Shown here piece by piece: positions 25,020 through 34,402 of a DNA stretch of 64,000 nucleotides. The stretch comes from an uncultured Jannaschia sp. (GTDB lineage: Bacteria > Pseudomonadota > Alphaproteobacteria > Rhodobacterales > Rhodobacteraceae). Numbering within the stretch: the stretch's first letter is position 1; each line of letters begins with the position of its first letter. The stretch lies in NCBI RefSeq assembly GCF_947494025.1, contig NZ_CANLTQ010000001.1, positions 434,001-498,000 of the forward strand, read 5' to 3'. The notes beneath the pieces were generated by a model. It was not told the origin of the DNA. It saw nothing but the letters and a program-made list of their open reading frames with translations, and ran no database searches. A program made the position numbers and the translations under genes.

Positions 25020-26021
25020 TCAACGAAGGTAGTCCGTCAGCCGCAGCCGCGACTTGCGGGCCGTGATCGCGTAGAGCGTCTCGAGCCGCGTCATCTCGTT
25101 CTGAAGGCGCGTCGCCGTGTCATAGGGATCGGCGCTGATCGTGTCGGACCTGCGGGTCTCGAGTTTCGTCCGCTCCTGATCGAGATCCTTGCGGATGTGA
25201 TCGACCCGCTCCTCGACCGTGCCGATGACGGCGCGGCTGGTCGCCAGCTTGGTCGAGGCCGCCGCCGCGCGCGCAGGCAGGATCGTGGTCAACTCGGCGA
25301 GCTCCATACCGCCGACCGGAAACCCGAGGTCGGGCAGCGCCGCGACAAGCGCCGCTTCCTTCAACGCCTCGCGAACCGACTCGTCGCCGGCCGAGACAGG
25401 TATGCCGATCGACTTCCCCTCGCCGATCGGAAACTGCATCGGGTCGGCCGGGAAGGCGCGCAGCGCGTTGGTCTCGAAAGCGCCGCCCTGGGCGAAATAG
25501 TCGTCAAACGCTGTCATCAGCGAAGCGATGTCGGTCGCGCCCGCCGCCAGCGCCTGCGTCTCGGCGCGCAGCACATCCACGTCGACGGGCGCCCGGCCGC
25601 CCGGATCGCCGTTGGTGAAGATGCCGCGCCCGTCATGCGTACGTCCCAGCGCGGAAACGATGTCGTTCATCGCCCCTTGCGCCACGACCGAAAGGTTGTC
25701 GACCGAAAGGTAGCCCGTCGGCGTCAGGGCAGCCACCAGCTTGTCGCGGATCGCCGTGCCCGCCTGCTCGATCCGGTCCATCGATCCCTGCATCACGTCG
25801 AGCCAGATCGCGGCGTTGCCCAGCGAGGCGGCTCGGGCATCGGTGGTGCGAAGCGCGTGCGAAATCTGCGACAGAGCGGAGAAATCGCTCGACAGCGCCT
25901 GGCCCACATCGGCGACGCGGCCGGTGCCCATCTCCTGCGTCATCGTCTCGATGCGCGACCGCGACGCGCCGGAATGGTCCCGGCCCGTGAGGAGCGGCAG
26001 GAGGGAATTGTTCGTCATCAT
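25020..26021 (-). CDS. flgL: flagellar hook–filament junction protein, FlgL/flagellin-like
   Basis: A 333-residue product (332 from the second ATG) of the flagellin/HAP3 type. The N-terminal coiled-coil region, about residues 15–75, has RIETMTQEMGTGRVADVG. The matching C-terminal helix region has AAASTKLATSRAVIGTVEERVD and ends TLYAITARKSRLRLTDYLR. It joins hook and filament after FlgK. The start is a single base after the flgK stop, so the two are tightly coupled. The divergent middle domain is expected for this family. Confidence 0.85.
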   Translation of the reverse strand: MMTNNSLLPLLTGRDHSGASRSRIETMTQEMGTGRVADVGQALSSDFSALSQISHALRTTDARAASLGNAAIWLDVMQGSMDRIEQAGTAIRDKLVAALTPTGYLSVDNLSVVAQGAMNDIVSALGRTHDGRGIFTNGDPGGRAPVDVDVLRAETQALAAGATDIASLMTAFDDYFAQGGAFETNALRAFPADPMQFPIGEGKSIGIPVSAGDESVREALKEAALVAALPDLGFPVGGMELAELTTILPARAAAASTKLATSRAVIGTVEERVDHIRKDLDQERTKLETRRSDTISADPYDTATRLQNEMTRLETLYAITARKSRLRLTDYLR

Positions 26022-26022
26022 C

Positions 26023-27462
26023 TCAAAGCTCCATCAGGCGGTCGATCATGGCGCCGGCGGCCTGGATCACGCGGGCATTGGCCGCGTAGGCCTGCTCGAT
26101 CTCGATGAGACGGCGCATCTCGGCGTCGACATCGACCGCCCCGCCGTCGCGCTGCTCCGCCCGCGAGGTGGCGAGCGTTGAGGCCGTGCCGAGCCGGTTG
26201 TCGGCCTGCAGCCGGTCGGCCGAGATGAGCGAACGCAGCGCGCTCGTGTGACCGACCATGTCGGCCGCGACGTCCGGCAAGCCCGCTCCGAGCGGACGGG
26301 CATGGTCGGCCAGCGCCGAGCCGTAGGCCAGCAGCAGCCCGGTCTCCGCCCCTGTCCCCTGGATTGCCGCCGTGCCGAGGCCGTCGCGCAGACGCCAATG
26401 CTGATCCGTCCGGTCGGGCGCGACGAGCGCGTTCACCTCGATCCGCCCGGCAAGGCCCGCGGAGGTCGTCGGGTTCAGCACGGCGCCGTCGTCGGTGAAA
26501 AGGCCGGGCTCGCCCGCGGCGAGGCTCGGATCGACGGCGGCGTCGCCGAAGCGCCCGATCAGCTCGCCGGCCAGGGAGTCCAGCCGCTCGGTCGCGAGCG
26601 GGGCGGTTTCGTCGCGGATCGCGAAGAGCGCGTCCAGCCGCCCGCCCTTGAAGAGGTCGCCCCGGACGGGCTCACCGTTCATCTCGAGACCGTAGAGCCC
26701 GTTGCCGACCGTCATGTCCGCCGAGATCGGCGCGCGGGCGTCGAACTCCAGCTTGGCCGGCGACGTGTCGAGAAGCAGCATGCCCCCCTCGGAGACCAGC
26801 GCGACGGCGCCGCGGTCGCGGGTCAACTCGCGCACGGGAATCTGCTGCGATATGCGGTCGATGAGCAGGGACCGCTGATCGAGAAGGTCGGCCTTGTCCT
26901 GCCCGCCGCCGTCGCCCAGCCGCACGATGTCGCGGTTGAGCCGCTGCACGCCTTCCAGATCGGCGTTGAGCTGCTCCACCGTCTTGGCGATATCCGTTTC
27001 CGCCTTCTGGCGGGACGATTGCACCACGGTATCGAGCGCGTTCAGCTTCTCGGCGACGCCCGCCGCGGCGCGCGAGACGTTGGCGAGGCCCGCCGCGCTC
27101 GACGGGTTCGACGCCGCGGCGACGAAGGCGGCATCGAGCTTGGCCAGACGGTCCTGCAGGCTTCCGGCCGCGTCCGGATCGCCGATCTCCGCGTCGAGGC
27201 GCGCCTGAAAGGCTTGCGCGACGGAGGCGCCGGCCTCCTGGGACTGCGCTTCGCGCCGGAGCTGGACAAGGCGGGGGTCGACCTCGCGCAGGATTTGCAG
27301 GCTGGCGCCCGGGGCGCCGACGCCCGTGCCCACGACGGCGCTGGCACGCCGCGCATAGCCCGGATGGTCCGCGTTCGCCACGTTGCGGGCGACGTTCTCC
27401 GCCCGCTGGGCGGTCGCACCGAGACCGGCCGCGGCGAAGTTCAGGGAAGACGAGATGCTCAT
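26023..27462 (-). CDS. flgK: flagellar hook-associated protein 1
   Basis: A 479-residue HAP1 at the distal hook end. It begins with the rod/hook family start MSISSSLNFAAAGLGATAQR and ENVARNVANADHPGYARR. The C-terminus is the matching heptad region DAEMRRLIEIEQAYAANARVI ending MIDRLMEL. The central part is acidic and Ala/Gly-rich. It lies 23 bp downstream of flgE and 1 bp before flgL. Order, termini and length agree with FlgK. Confidence 0.93.
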   Translation of the reverse strand: MSISSSLNFAAAGLGATAQRAENVARNVANADHPGYARRASAVVGTGVGAPGASLQILREVDPRLVQLRREAQSQEAGASVAQAFQARLDAEIGDPDAAGSLQDRLAKLDAAFVAAASNPSSAAGLANVSRAAAGVAEKLNALDTVVQSSRQKAETDIAKTVEQLNADLEGVQRLNRDIVRLGDGGGQDKADLLDQRSLLIDRISQQIPVRELTRDRGAVALVSEGGMLLLDTSPAKLEFDARAPISADMTVGNGLYGLEMNGEPVRGDLFKGGRLDALFAIRDETAPLATERLDSLAGELIGRFGDAAVDPSLAAGEPGLFTDDGAVLNPTTSAGLAGRIEVNALVAPDRTDQHWRLRDGLGTAAIQGTGAETGLLLAYGSALADHARPLGAGLPDVAADMVGHTSALRSLISADRLQADNRLGTASTLATSRAEQRDGGAVDVDAEMRRLIEIEQAYAANARVIQAAGAMIDRLMEL

Positions 27463-27485
27463 GGCCGGCTCCTAGCGTGGCGGGA

Positions 27486-28793
27486 TCAGCGCTTGATGTT
27501 GGTGGTTTCCTGCAACATCTCGTCGACGGTCTGGATGACCTTCGCGTTGGAGCTGTAGGATCGCTGGGTCTTGATGAGGTTGGTGAGCTCCCCGGCCACG
27601 TCGGTCGTGCTTTCCTCCCGCGAATAGCCCATGATCTCGCCCACGGGCCCGGTCCCCGCGTCCCACAGGTAGAGCGGGCCGCTTTCGCTGGAGAGCGTGT
27701 AGGTCTGGTTGGGGAGGGCCTTGAGACCGTCCGGGTTCGTGACATCGACCACGGGAAGCTTGTAGAGCGTTCGGGACAGACCGCTGTCGTAGAGGCCGAC
27801 CACGCGGCCGTTCGGATCGACCTCCACCGACGTTAATTTGCCCACGGGGGAGCCGTTCTTGCTGACCGCCACCGGCGCATAGGTGTCGCCGAGCTGCGAC
27901 AGGCCCTTGGTGTCGTTGTACTTGCCGATCTCGATCTCGATCGGACCGCTTATGACGTTGAGGCTTATGAGGCCCGTGGTGTCGTCGTAAAGGCCGGCGG
28001 GCGTCGATTTGACGTCGGCGAGGGTGCCGCCCGTTCCGGACCCGTCGGCGAAAGTCAACGTGAAGGTGCTTGGCGTCGCGGCCGGATCGAACTTGTCGAC
28101 GATGGTCATTGTCCACTCGTTCGTGGGCAGGTCGCCCGGCGCCGGAAGGACCGGCGTGAACTTGATATCGAGAGCCTGCGACTCGCCCAGGTTGCCGAAG
28201 TACTCCATCTGCAGCGGATAGGAGTCGCCGCTTTCACCATCCGCCGTCGCGCTCGCGGGCAGGTTCACGCCAAGCGACATCTTGGTCGTGGGATCGCCTT
28301 CGAACTCGGTCAATTCCACGCGGACGGGGACCAGGCTGCTCGGGGTGTCCCGCATGACATTGGGGATCGACCCGTCCTTGGCCGCCGGCCAGCCCAGAAG
28401 CGCCAGACCGCTGTCGGTCCGCAGGACGCCGTTCTTGTCCGGGCGGAACGATCCGGTGGTTGTCATCTGGAACGGCAGGTCCGCCCTGCCATTCTCCACC
28501 GCGGAGATCGGCGTCACGGCCAGCATCCCGCGGCCGGTGACGGCGAGATCGGTGGCGTTGTTCGTCGTGACGAGGGAGCCGTTCTGCGAGACGTCGCGCC
28601 CCGTGGTCGCCCGGACGCCGCCGGCCGAATACGTGCCCCGGTTGTCGCCCGACACGAGCGAGTGAAAGTCCGACGTGGCCCGCTTGTAGCCATAGGTCGA
28701 GGAGTTCGCGATGTTGTCGGAGATCGTCGCGAGCCGGCTCGCATTGACGTTCAACCCCGACACACCGGCGTTGAGGGAGGAGGAGATCGTCAT
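27486..28793 (-). CDS. flgE: flagellar hook protein
   Basis: A 435-residue hook subunit. It starts MTISSSLNAGVSGLNVNASR, then IANSSTYGYKRATSDF, the family's TYGYK signature. The central domain includes the FlgE D2-like EFEGDPTTKMSLGVNLPASA. The C-terminal block has GYSREESTTDVAGELTNLIK and ends QTVDEMLQETTNIKR. It is first in flgE–flgK–flgL–flgI, 98 bp after motB. A CtrA-like box lies in that gap, so a cell-cycle/CtrA-controlled promoter is plausible. Confidence 0.94.
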   Translation of the reverse strand: MTISSSLNAGVSGLNVNASRLATISDNIANSSTYGYKRATSDFHSLVSGDNRGTYSAGGVRATTGRDVSQNGSLVTTNNATDLAVTGRGMLAVTPISAVENGRADLPFQMTTTGSFRPDKNGVLRTDSGLALLGWPAAKDGSIPNVMRDTPSSLVPVRVELTEFEGDPTTKMSLGVNLPASATADGESGDSYPLQMEYFGNLGESQALDIKFTPVLPAPGDLPTNEWTMTIVDKFDPAATPSTFTLTFADGSGTGGTLADVKSTPAGLYDDTTGLISLNVISGPIEIEIGKYNDTKGLSQLGDTYAPVAVSKNGSPVGKLTSVEVDPNGRVVGLYDSGLSRTLYKLPVVDVTNPDGLKALPNQTYTLSSESGPLYLWDAGTGPVGEIMGYSREESTTDVAGELTNLIKTQRSYSSNAKVIQTVDEMLQETTNIKR

Positions 28794-28870
28794 GAGAGGT
28801 CCTTTCTGGGTCTCGTGATGTCGTCGGAGCGAGTCGTGCCGCCGGTCGGGGCGACCATTGACGGCCCGGA

Positions 28871-28887
28871 GTTAAGGTCTGGCTAAC
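28871..28887 (-). promoter_or_regulatory. CtrA-like binding site upstream of flgE
   Basis: On the minus strand the motB–flgE gap contains TTAG-CCAGACC-TTAAC, one mismatch from the CtrA full site TTAA-N7-TTAAC. It is about 80 bp upstream of the flgE start. CtrA is known to activate flagellar genes in Rhodobacteraceae and Caulobacter. Binding here is an inference from the motif. Confidence 0.5.
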
Positions 28888-28891
28888 GGGG

Positions 28892-29713
28892 TTATTCCCG
28901 ATCGGGCCCGGCATAGCGGCGGGGCGCGACGCGATCCCGCAGCACCACGATCTCGACCCGGTTGTTGCGGACGGCGGTCGGCTCGGCGACGGCCGGCCGG
29001 CGGTCGGCATGGCCGGTGACGCGGACGATGCGCGCGTCGCTGACCCCGGCGGCCGGCAGCGCCCGACGCAGCGCATGTGCGCGCTCCGAAGATACCTCCC
29101 AGGCGCGCGGCTTGCGCGTGACCAGCGGTTCGGCGGCCGTGTAGGCCTCGATCGAGATAGCCTTGGGCGTCTGCCGGATTTCGCCGGCCACGGCGGCCAG
29201 AAGGGCCCGCAGAAGCGGGGTCGGCGTCGTCCCCTCGAAGAGCGGCGAGCCGGGCAGGTCGAAGAATTCGAGGACCAGCCCCTCGTCCGTCAGGCGTATG
29301 GCGACGTGCCGCAGGATCGCCTCGTCGAGCAGGCTGTCACCGCCCTTGCCCATCACGGAGGCGGCGATCGCCTCGAGTTCGGCGTCCTCCTGCTCGGTCG
29401 TCCCGTGCTTCTCGGAGGAGGTGATCCCGCCCCGGCCGATCTGGACCATGGTCGAGTCCGCGTGAGCCGACCGGCCGCCCATCGCGCCGTCGCCGCCGCC
29501 GGAGGTCGTGCTGAGCGCGACGGTCGGGCTGAAGTAGTCGGCCAGCCCCTTGCGCTGCTGCTCGCTCGTTGCGTTGAGGAGCCACATCAGCATGAAGAAC
29601 GCCATCATCGCGGTCACGAAATCGGCATAGGCGACCTTCCAGGCGCCGCCGTGATGACCGCCGCCCACGACCTTCTTCTTCTTGATGATGATCGGGCGCT
29701 TGCTGTTGTCCAT
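28892..29713 (-). CDS. motB: flagellar motor stator protein MotB
   Basis: A 273-residue stator subunit anchoring the motor to peptidoglycan. It opens with a basic tail (RPIIIKKKKVVGGGHHGG). A single helix, KVAYADFVTAMMAFFMLMWL, carries the proton-binding Asp. A linker and a C-terminal OmpA-like domain follow, with SIEAYTAAEP, SERAHALRRAL, RIVRVTGHADRRP and RNNRVEIVVL. ATG 29713 has GGGAGG 8 nt upstream; a GTG 9 nt earlier is an alternative. No motA is adjacent, so MotA must be encoded elsewhere. Confidence 0.92.
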   Translation of the reverse strand: MDNSKRPIIIKKKKVVGGGHHGGAWKVAYADFVTAMMAFFMLMWLLNATSEQQRKGLADYFSPTVALSTTSGGGDGAMGGRSAHADSTMVQIGRGGITSSEKHGTTEQEDAELEAIAASVMGKGGDSLLDEAILRHVAIRLTDEGLVLEFFDLPGSPLFEGTTPTPLLRALLAAVAGEIRQTPKAISIEAYTAAEPLVTRKPRAWEVSSERAHALRRALPAAGVSDARIVRVTGHADRRPAVAEPTAVRNNRVEIVVLRDRVAPRRYAGPDRE

Positions 29714-29770
29714 GTCCGACACCTCCCAGGGCGGGGCATAGGCAGCGGGCGTGAAGGAACCGTTATCGGG

Positions 29771-30313
29771 TCAAGGCGCGACCCACCGGGCCGCCCCGGC
29801 CTCGAAGATCGCGCGTCGATGCGGATCGTGCGCGAGCGACAGGGCGTCGATCCGACAAACGCTCCCGACGAGGGCGACGTGACGTGCGGGGTCGGACGTC
29901 CGGGTCACGGCTTCGGGGGTATGGACCGGCGTGCCGGGGGCGGGATCGGTGCCGTAGTTGAGGCGGGCCGCGTCCGGCAGGGCGCGCCAGCGTTCCGGGT
30001 CCGACGCGACGAGCCGCATCTCGATCGAAAGCCGGATTTGCACCTGCGCCTCCGGATCCCAGAACAGGAGCGCGGCGCGCGGATCCCTCTCGGTCGCGCG
30101 GACCTTGGCCGTGCGGATGTCGGACTGCACCTCGACCTCTGCCGTCCCGCGCTCCGCGCGGCGGAACCCGACCATCCGCGCCTCCGGACCTTCCGCACCC
30201 GAGGTCGCGAGCATCGCGACGTGGAACGGATCGCCGGCCTCTGCCGCGCCCTGCGCCAGACGGTCCCAGACATGTGCATGCAACGCGCCGAGGTCGTGGA
30301 ACGGATCACTCAT
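29771..30313 (-). CDS. pyridoxamine 5'-phosphate oxidase-like flavoprotein
   Basis: A 180-residue protein of the PNPOx split-barrel family. It shows MLATSGAEGPEARMVGFRR, a strand pair typical of FMN-binding general-stress or HugZ-like members. IRTAKVRATERDPRAALLFWDP and IRLSIEMRLVASD also fit the barrel. It is not an obvious PdxH, since the PLP-site residues are not evident. It overlaps the upstream AttH-like gene by 8 bp, so it belongs to the ABC cassette operon. Substrate and role are unknown. Confidence 0.75.
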   Translation of the reverse strand: MSDPFHDLGALHAHVWDRLAQGAAEAGDPFHVAMLATSGAEGPEARMVGFRRAERGTAEVEVQSDIRTAKVRATERDPRAALLFWDPEAQVQIRLSIEMRLVASDPERWRALPDAARLNYGTDPAPGTPVHTPEAVTRTSDPARHVALVGSVCRIDALSLAHDPHRRAIFEAGAARWVAP

Positions 30314-31328
30314 AACCCGTCATCTCCAGATAGCCGCGCCCCGGGTGGCTTCCTTCCGCGCGGACCGGTCCCTCCCAATAGGGGAACAGCGTGTCCTGCC
30401 AGCTCTGCGCGTTCACCGCGTCCACCGTCACGTTCAGCTCGCGCGCAGGCAGGCGCAGGCGCCACCGGACCGGAACCTCCCGTCCCTCCACCTCCGCGAC
30501 CTCCAGAGGCTCGGCGGACAATGCGTCGCCGTAATAGGGCGTCGTCGTGCCGTCCGGCGCGATCCAGGAGGCGTAGTGGAACGGCTCCGGGCCACGGAGC
30601 ACGAAGGCCATCAGCCGCGCGCCGCTCTCGAAATGCAGCGAAAACCAGTCCCAGCCCGCCTGATCCTCCTCGAGGAATTGCGACGACCATTCCCGGTCGA
30701 GCCAGCCCCGCCCCGTCACCTCCACCGGGCCGGACGGAAGGTGGAGCGTGCCGGTCACGGCGTAAAAGGGCTGCGAATAGTATCGGCTGGCCTGACCCGA
30801 GGCGGATTTGACCGAATACCCGTTCTCGCCGTGCAGCACGATCGGCCCCTCGGCACGGAGTGCGAGGTCGTAACCCGCCTCCGCCGTTCCGGCGGCAAGG
30901 CGGAGGTCGGCGATGCCACCGTCCTCCGACCAGAGGCGCCAATCGTCGAGCCAAGCCTCGAAGGGCGCGACGCGCACGCCCGCCTGCCCCGTCCCGTCAT
31001 GGGCAAGTTGTTCGCCGGAAACATGGGCCTCTGGCGTGGTCACGCCCAGATGCGCCATCCAGACCTGCGGTCCGCCCGGCGCGAGCGAGGAGCGGAACAG
31101 CGTCCATTGCACGCCGTATTCGCGCCCGTCCGCCCCGGAGAGCGCGGCCGTGACGTACCACCATTCGGTGCGGAAATCGGGATGCGCCCCGTGATCGGCC
31201 GGAAAGCGCAGATCCCGCCCCGGATCCGGCATCGTGAAGCCGCCCGCCCCCTGCCCAAGCCCGGCGAAACCCTGCGCCAGCGCCGACACGGGGAGGAACA
31301 GGACGAGCAGAAGAACCCTAGCGTTCAT
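30306..31328 (-). CDS. secreted lipocalin-like/AttH-family protein
   Basis: A 340-residue exported protein (signal peptide ending PVSALAQG) of the AttH/'predicted secreted hydrolase' group. Recognisable blocks are FPADHGAHPDFRTEWWYVTA near the N-terminus, GVQWTLFRSSLAP, and the central YYSQPFYAVTGTLHL with GRGWLDREWSSQFL and GWDWFSLHF. The last three are conserved in this lipocalin-like family. It overlaps the FtsX-like permease by 11 bp and lies behind its ATPase, the usual AttEFGH-type arrangement. It may be the periplasmic partner in export or processing of an envelope lipid or protein (inference). Confidence 0.85.
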   Translation of the reverse strand: MNARVLLLVLFLPVSALAQGFAGLGQGAGGFTMPDPGRDLRFPADHGAHPDFRTEWWYVTAALSGADGREYGVQWTLFRSSLAPGGPQVWMAHLGVTTPEAHVSGEQLAHDGTGQAGVRVAPFEAWLDDWRLWSEDGGIADLRLAAGTAEAGYDLALRAEGPIVLHGENGYSVKSASGQASRYYSQPFYAVTGTLHLPSGPVEVTGRGWLDREWSSQFLEEDQAGWDWFSLHFESGARLMAFVLRGPEPFHYASWIAPDGTTTPYYGDALSAEPLEVAEVEGREVPVRWRLRLPARELNVTVDAVNAQSWQDTLFPYWEGPVRAEGSHPGRGYLEMTGYE

Positions 31329-33693
31329 GCACGAAGACCTGCACCAGTTGCGCGGGCGGCATCCGCCAGAGCCGCCAGACCGGCAGCGCCGCCGCCAGCG
31401 CCGCCGCGACGATCGCCCAGAGCGACAGCACCGCCCAGCCGCCGGGATCGGCCAGAAGCGGCAGGCGCCAGCCGAAGGCCTGCACGTTGACCACGGCCAG
31501 CAGGACCCAGGCCAGCGCCACCCCGGTCGGGATCGCCAGCACGGCGGTGAACGCCGCGAGGATCAGGGCGCGCGCGAGATCCGCGAGCGCCAGTCCCCGC
31601 CGCGTCAGCCCCAGCGCCCAGACCGGTGCCACCTGCGGCAGGCGCATCGTGCCGAGCGTGGTGAGCGACGCCCAGAGCGCGAAACCCGCGACCACGAGCG
31701 TCAGGACGTTGAGCGCGGCGGTCACCGCGAAGGTCCGCTCAAAGACGTCGAGCGAGAAGCCCTTGAGCGCGGCCTGATCCACCAGCCCGTCCTCGGGCAG
31801 ATCGAACCGGGCCGCGATCGCGTCGGCAAGCGCCGGCACCTCCGCCGGAGGAACCCGCAGCGCGAAGCGCGTCTCCGGCATGTCCGGCACCGCCACGCGG
31901 AACGCGTCGAGCGTCAGGATCGCCTGACCGCGCGGGTTGCCGTAATCCGAGTAAACGCCCAGCACCTCGCGTCGTCCGCCCGCACCGAGGTCGACCTCCG
32001 CGCCGGACCAGAAACCCGTTCGGCGCGCGAGCTGCTCGTTGACGAGCGCGCCCTCGCCGGCGGCGAGGCGGTCCCAGACCTCCGGCCCTGCATCCAGAAG
32101 CGGCCAGTTCCGCCGAAAGGTCGGATCGTCGGGCTGCCCGTAGAGATCCCCCGGCATGCCCTCGAACGAGGTCTCCGTGCCGACGATGGGCAGGATCGCA
32201 TCCACCCGGCCCTCCAGGAATGCACGCAGTTCCGTCGCCTGCGCCTCGTCCACGGTGCGCACATAGAGCTCCGCCGCGAGACGCTGGTCGAGCCAGCCGG
32301 TGAAGGTGTCGCGGAAACTGCCCACCATCGTTCCAACCCCGATATTCGCGGCGAGCGCGAGGAGGAGCGCCATCAGCGCGAGGCTCAAACCCGGCAGTTG
32401 CTGCTGCGTGTCGGCCCAGAGCCACTGCGCGAGTGCGCCCTTCGCGCGCCGCGCCCCGAAGGACAGCACGGCCGACAGGACCGGCGGCAGCAGGAGCGCG
32501 GCCCCGAGAAGAAGCGCGCCGAGGCAGACGAAACCCGCGACGAGCCCGGTTCCGAAGATCGCGACAAGCGCCGCGGCGAGGAGGAGGACGAGCCCGCCGG
32601 CGCCCTGACGGCGCAGCGTCGAGAGCCGCGCCCGCGCCCAGGCCCGGGGCATGGCCGGCGCCAGCACGGGCAGGCGCGCGAGCTGCCAAAGGCTTTGGCT
32701 GCCCGCGACCGCGAGCCCGATCCCCGCCATCGCGAAACCCGAGAGCCACCAGGCCGGCGCGAGCGTCAGCCCGCCCTCGACGCTTGCCCCGTAGAGGCCC
32801 GATAGCGTCGCGGCGACGCCGGGCAGCAGAAAGGCCGCCATCCCGTAGCCCAGCACGATCCCGAGCGCGCCGCCCAACAGCGTGAAAGCCACGAGTTCGG
32901 CCGCGAGCAGCAGCGTCAGCCGCGCCGCCGGCAGGCCCAGGGCACGCAACGTGCGGAAAAGCGGCCGGCGCTGCTCGAAGGCGAGGCCGATCGCGGCGTG
33001 GACGATGAAGAGGCCGACCGCGAAAGCCAGCAGGCCGAACGCCGTGAGGTTGAGGTGGAAGCTGTCGGTCAGTCGCCCGATCTCGCTCCCTGCAAGCGCC
33101 TCCACCCGCTCCGCATCGGGCAGAAGCTCCGCGAGCGGCGGTAGATCGCCTCGCGCCTCCGGCAGAATCAGCATGTGGTCGATCCGTCCGGTTCCGAGGA
33201 TCGCCTGCGCCGCGAGGATGTCGGCCACGACGAGGCCGGGGGCGAGGTTCGCGATCCGCCGCACCTCCGGCAGGCTTTCGGGCACCTCCGTCCCCTCCGC
33301 CGCGAAGACGAGGCGGCCGTCGAGGAACGCCGTCAGGTCCGCCGTGTCGGTCAGGTCCGGCGTCGCGCCGTTCTGCGGCGCGGTGAAGGGGTCGATGCCG
33401 AGCACGCGGAGACGGGGGCCGGGCGGCGTGCCGTCGATCACCGGCGTCACCGGCCAGCCGGCGCGGCGAAGTGTGGCGAAGTCGTCGAGCGAGAGGTCGC
33501 CCTCGATCCGGGGCAGGTCGTCCTGCCCGAGCGTGGCGGCCGCCTCCGCGTAGTCGAGCCGCGCCTGCGCGTTGATCGCCTGCACCCCGGTCCAGAGCCC
33601 GGTGGCAAGCGCGAGCCCCACGACGAGCGTCAGCAGTTGCAACGGTTGCCGCCGCCAATGCGCGAGAAGGGCGCCGAGCGCGGCGCGGTTCAT
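31318..33693 (-). CDS. FtsX-family ABC transporter permease
   Basis: A 791-residue inner-membrane permease with two FtsX/MacB-like membrane halves. A first helix after RRQPLQLLTLVVGLALATGL precedes a large periplasmic domain (about residues 45–215). Three helices follow around LLAFAVGLFIVHAAIGLAF and beyond, then a central linker with four more helices. A second periplasmic domain and a final three-helix set (VVAGFALWASLTTL, LILAAFTAVLAIPTG, LSLWAIVAAALAAALP) complete it. The ATG overlaps the stop of the ABC ATPase gene (ATGA). With the ATPase and AttH-like protein it forms a mechanotransmission-type exporter. Confidence 0.9.
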   Translation of the reverse strand: MNRAALGALLAHWRRQPLQLLTLVVGLALATGLWTGVQAINAQARLDYAEAAATLGQDDLPRIEGDLSLDDFATLRRAGWPVTPVIDGTPPGPRLRVLGIDPFTAPQNGATPDLTDTADLTAFLDGRLVFAAEGTEVPESLPEVRRIANLAPGLVVADILAAQAILGTGRIDHMLILPEARGDLPPLAELLPDAERVEALAGSEIGRLTDSFHLNLTAFGLLAFAVGLFIVHAAIGLAFEQRRPLFRTLRALGLPAARLTLLLAAELVAFTLLGGALGIVLGYGMAAFLLPGVAATLSGLYGASVEGGLTLAPAWWLSGFAMAGIGLAVAGSQSLWQLARLPVLAPAMPRAWARARLSTLRRQGAGGLVLLLAAALVAIFGTGLVAGFVCLGALLLGAALLLPPVLSAVLSFGARRAKGALAQWLWADTQQQLPGLSLALMALLLALAANIGVGTMVGSFRDTFTGWLDQRLAAELYVRTVDEAQATELRAFLEGRVDAILPIVGTETSFEGMPGDLYGQPDDPTFRRNWPLLDAGPEVWDRLAAGEGALVNEQLARRTGFWSGAEVDLGAGGRREVLGVYSDYGNPRGQAILTLDAFRVAVPDMPETRFALRVPPAEVPALADAIAARFDLPEDGLVDQAALKGFSLDVFERTFAVTAALNVLTLVVAGFALWASLTTLGTMRLPQVAPVWALGLTRRGLALADLARALILAAFTAVLAIPTGVALAWVLLAVVNVQAFGWRLPLLADPGGWAVLSLWAIVAAALAAALPVWRLWRMPPAQLVQVFVHER

Positions 33694-34358
33694 GCGGGCA
33701 GGTCCTCCGCCAGACGACCGGCGCGCAGATGCAGCCGACGGTCGAGCTGCGCCGCGAGCCGGGTCGAATGCGTCACCATCAGGAGCGCCGCCCCCATCTG
33801 CGTCACCGATTCTCGCATCAGCGCGATCATCGCGTCGCCCGTCGCTTCGTCGAGGTTGCCGGTCGGCTCGTCGGCCAGAACGAGGCGCGGCGCGGCGAGG
33901 AGCGTGCGGCCGATGGCGACCCGCTGCTGCTGCCCGCCCGAAAGCTGCTCGGGATAGCGGCGAAGATGGTCCGAAAGGCCGAGTCGTTCGGCGAGCGCGG
34001 CCACGTCGCCCGGATCGCGCCCGGCCAGACGCGCATGGAACGACAGGTTGTCGCGAACGTCGAGCGAGGGGATAAGGTTGAACTGCTGAAAGATCAGCCC
34101 GACCGTGCCCCGCCGGAGCCGCGCCCGCCCGGCATCGTCCTGCGCGGCGATGTCGGTGCCCTCGATCTCGATCGTGCCGCGATCCGGCGTGTCGAGCCCG
34201 GCGAGCAGGTGCATCAGCGTCGATTTTCCCGAACCGCTCTCCCCCGTCAACGCCAGCGTCTCGCCCGCCCCGAGGTCGAAGGACACGTCGGACAGGACCG
34301 GCTGACGCCCGCCCGCGGTCTCGTAGCTCTTGTCGACATCGCGGGTTCGGAGAAGCAT
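33690..34358 (-). CDS. ABC transporter ATP-binding protein (LolD/MacB type)
   Basis: A 222-residue ATPase. Walker A is TGESGSGKSTL at about residues 39–49, the Q-loop is IFQQFNLIP, the signature is QLSGGQQQRVAIGR, and Walker B is LVLADEPTGNLDEATG with the H-loop in VTHSTRL. The length and the QQFNLIPSLDV block fit the LolD/MacB/FtsE class. ATG 34358 was chosen, because in-frame codons upstream overlap the Anbu-side spacer and lack similarity. It is the first gene of the ABC–FtsX–AttH–PNPOx chain. Confidence 0.94.
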   Translation of the reverse strand: MLLRTRDVDKSYETAGGRQPVLSDVSFDLGAGETLALTGESGSGKSTLMHLLAGLDTPDRGTIEIEGTDIAAQDDAGRARLRRGTVGLIFQQFNLIPSLDVRDNLSFHARLAGRDPGDVAALAERLGLSDHLRRYPEQLSGGQQQRVAIGRTLLAAPRLVLADEPTGNLDEATGDAMIALMRESVTQMGAALLMVTHSTRLAAQLDRRLHLRAGRLAEDLPA

Positions 34359-34402
34359 GCGCTTCAGGGTAGTCGCCGCCCGGGGGGCTTCAAGGCGCGC
34401 CG

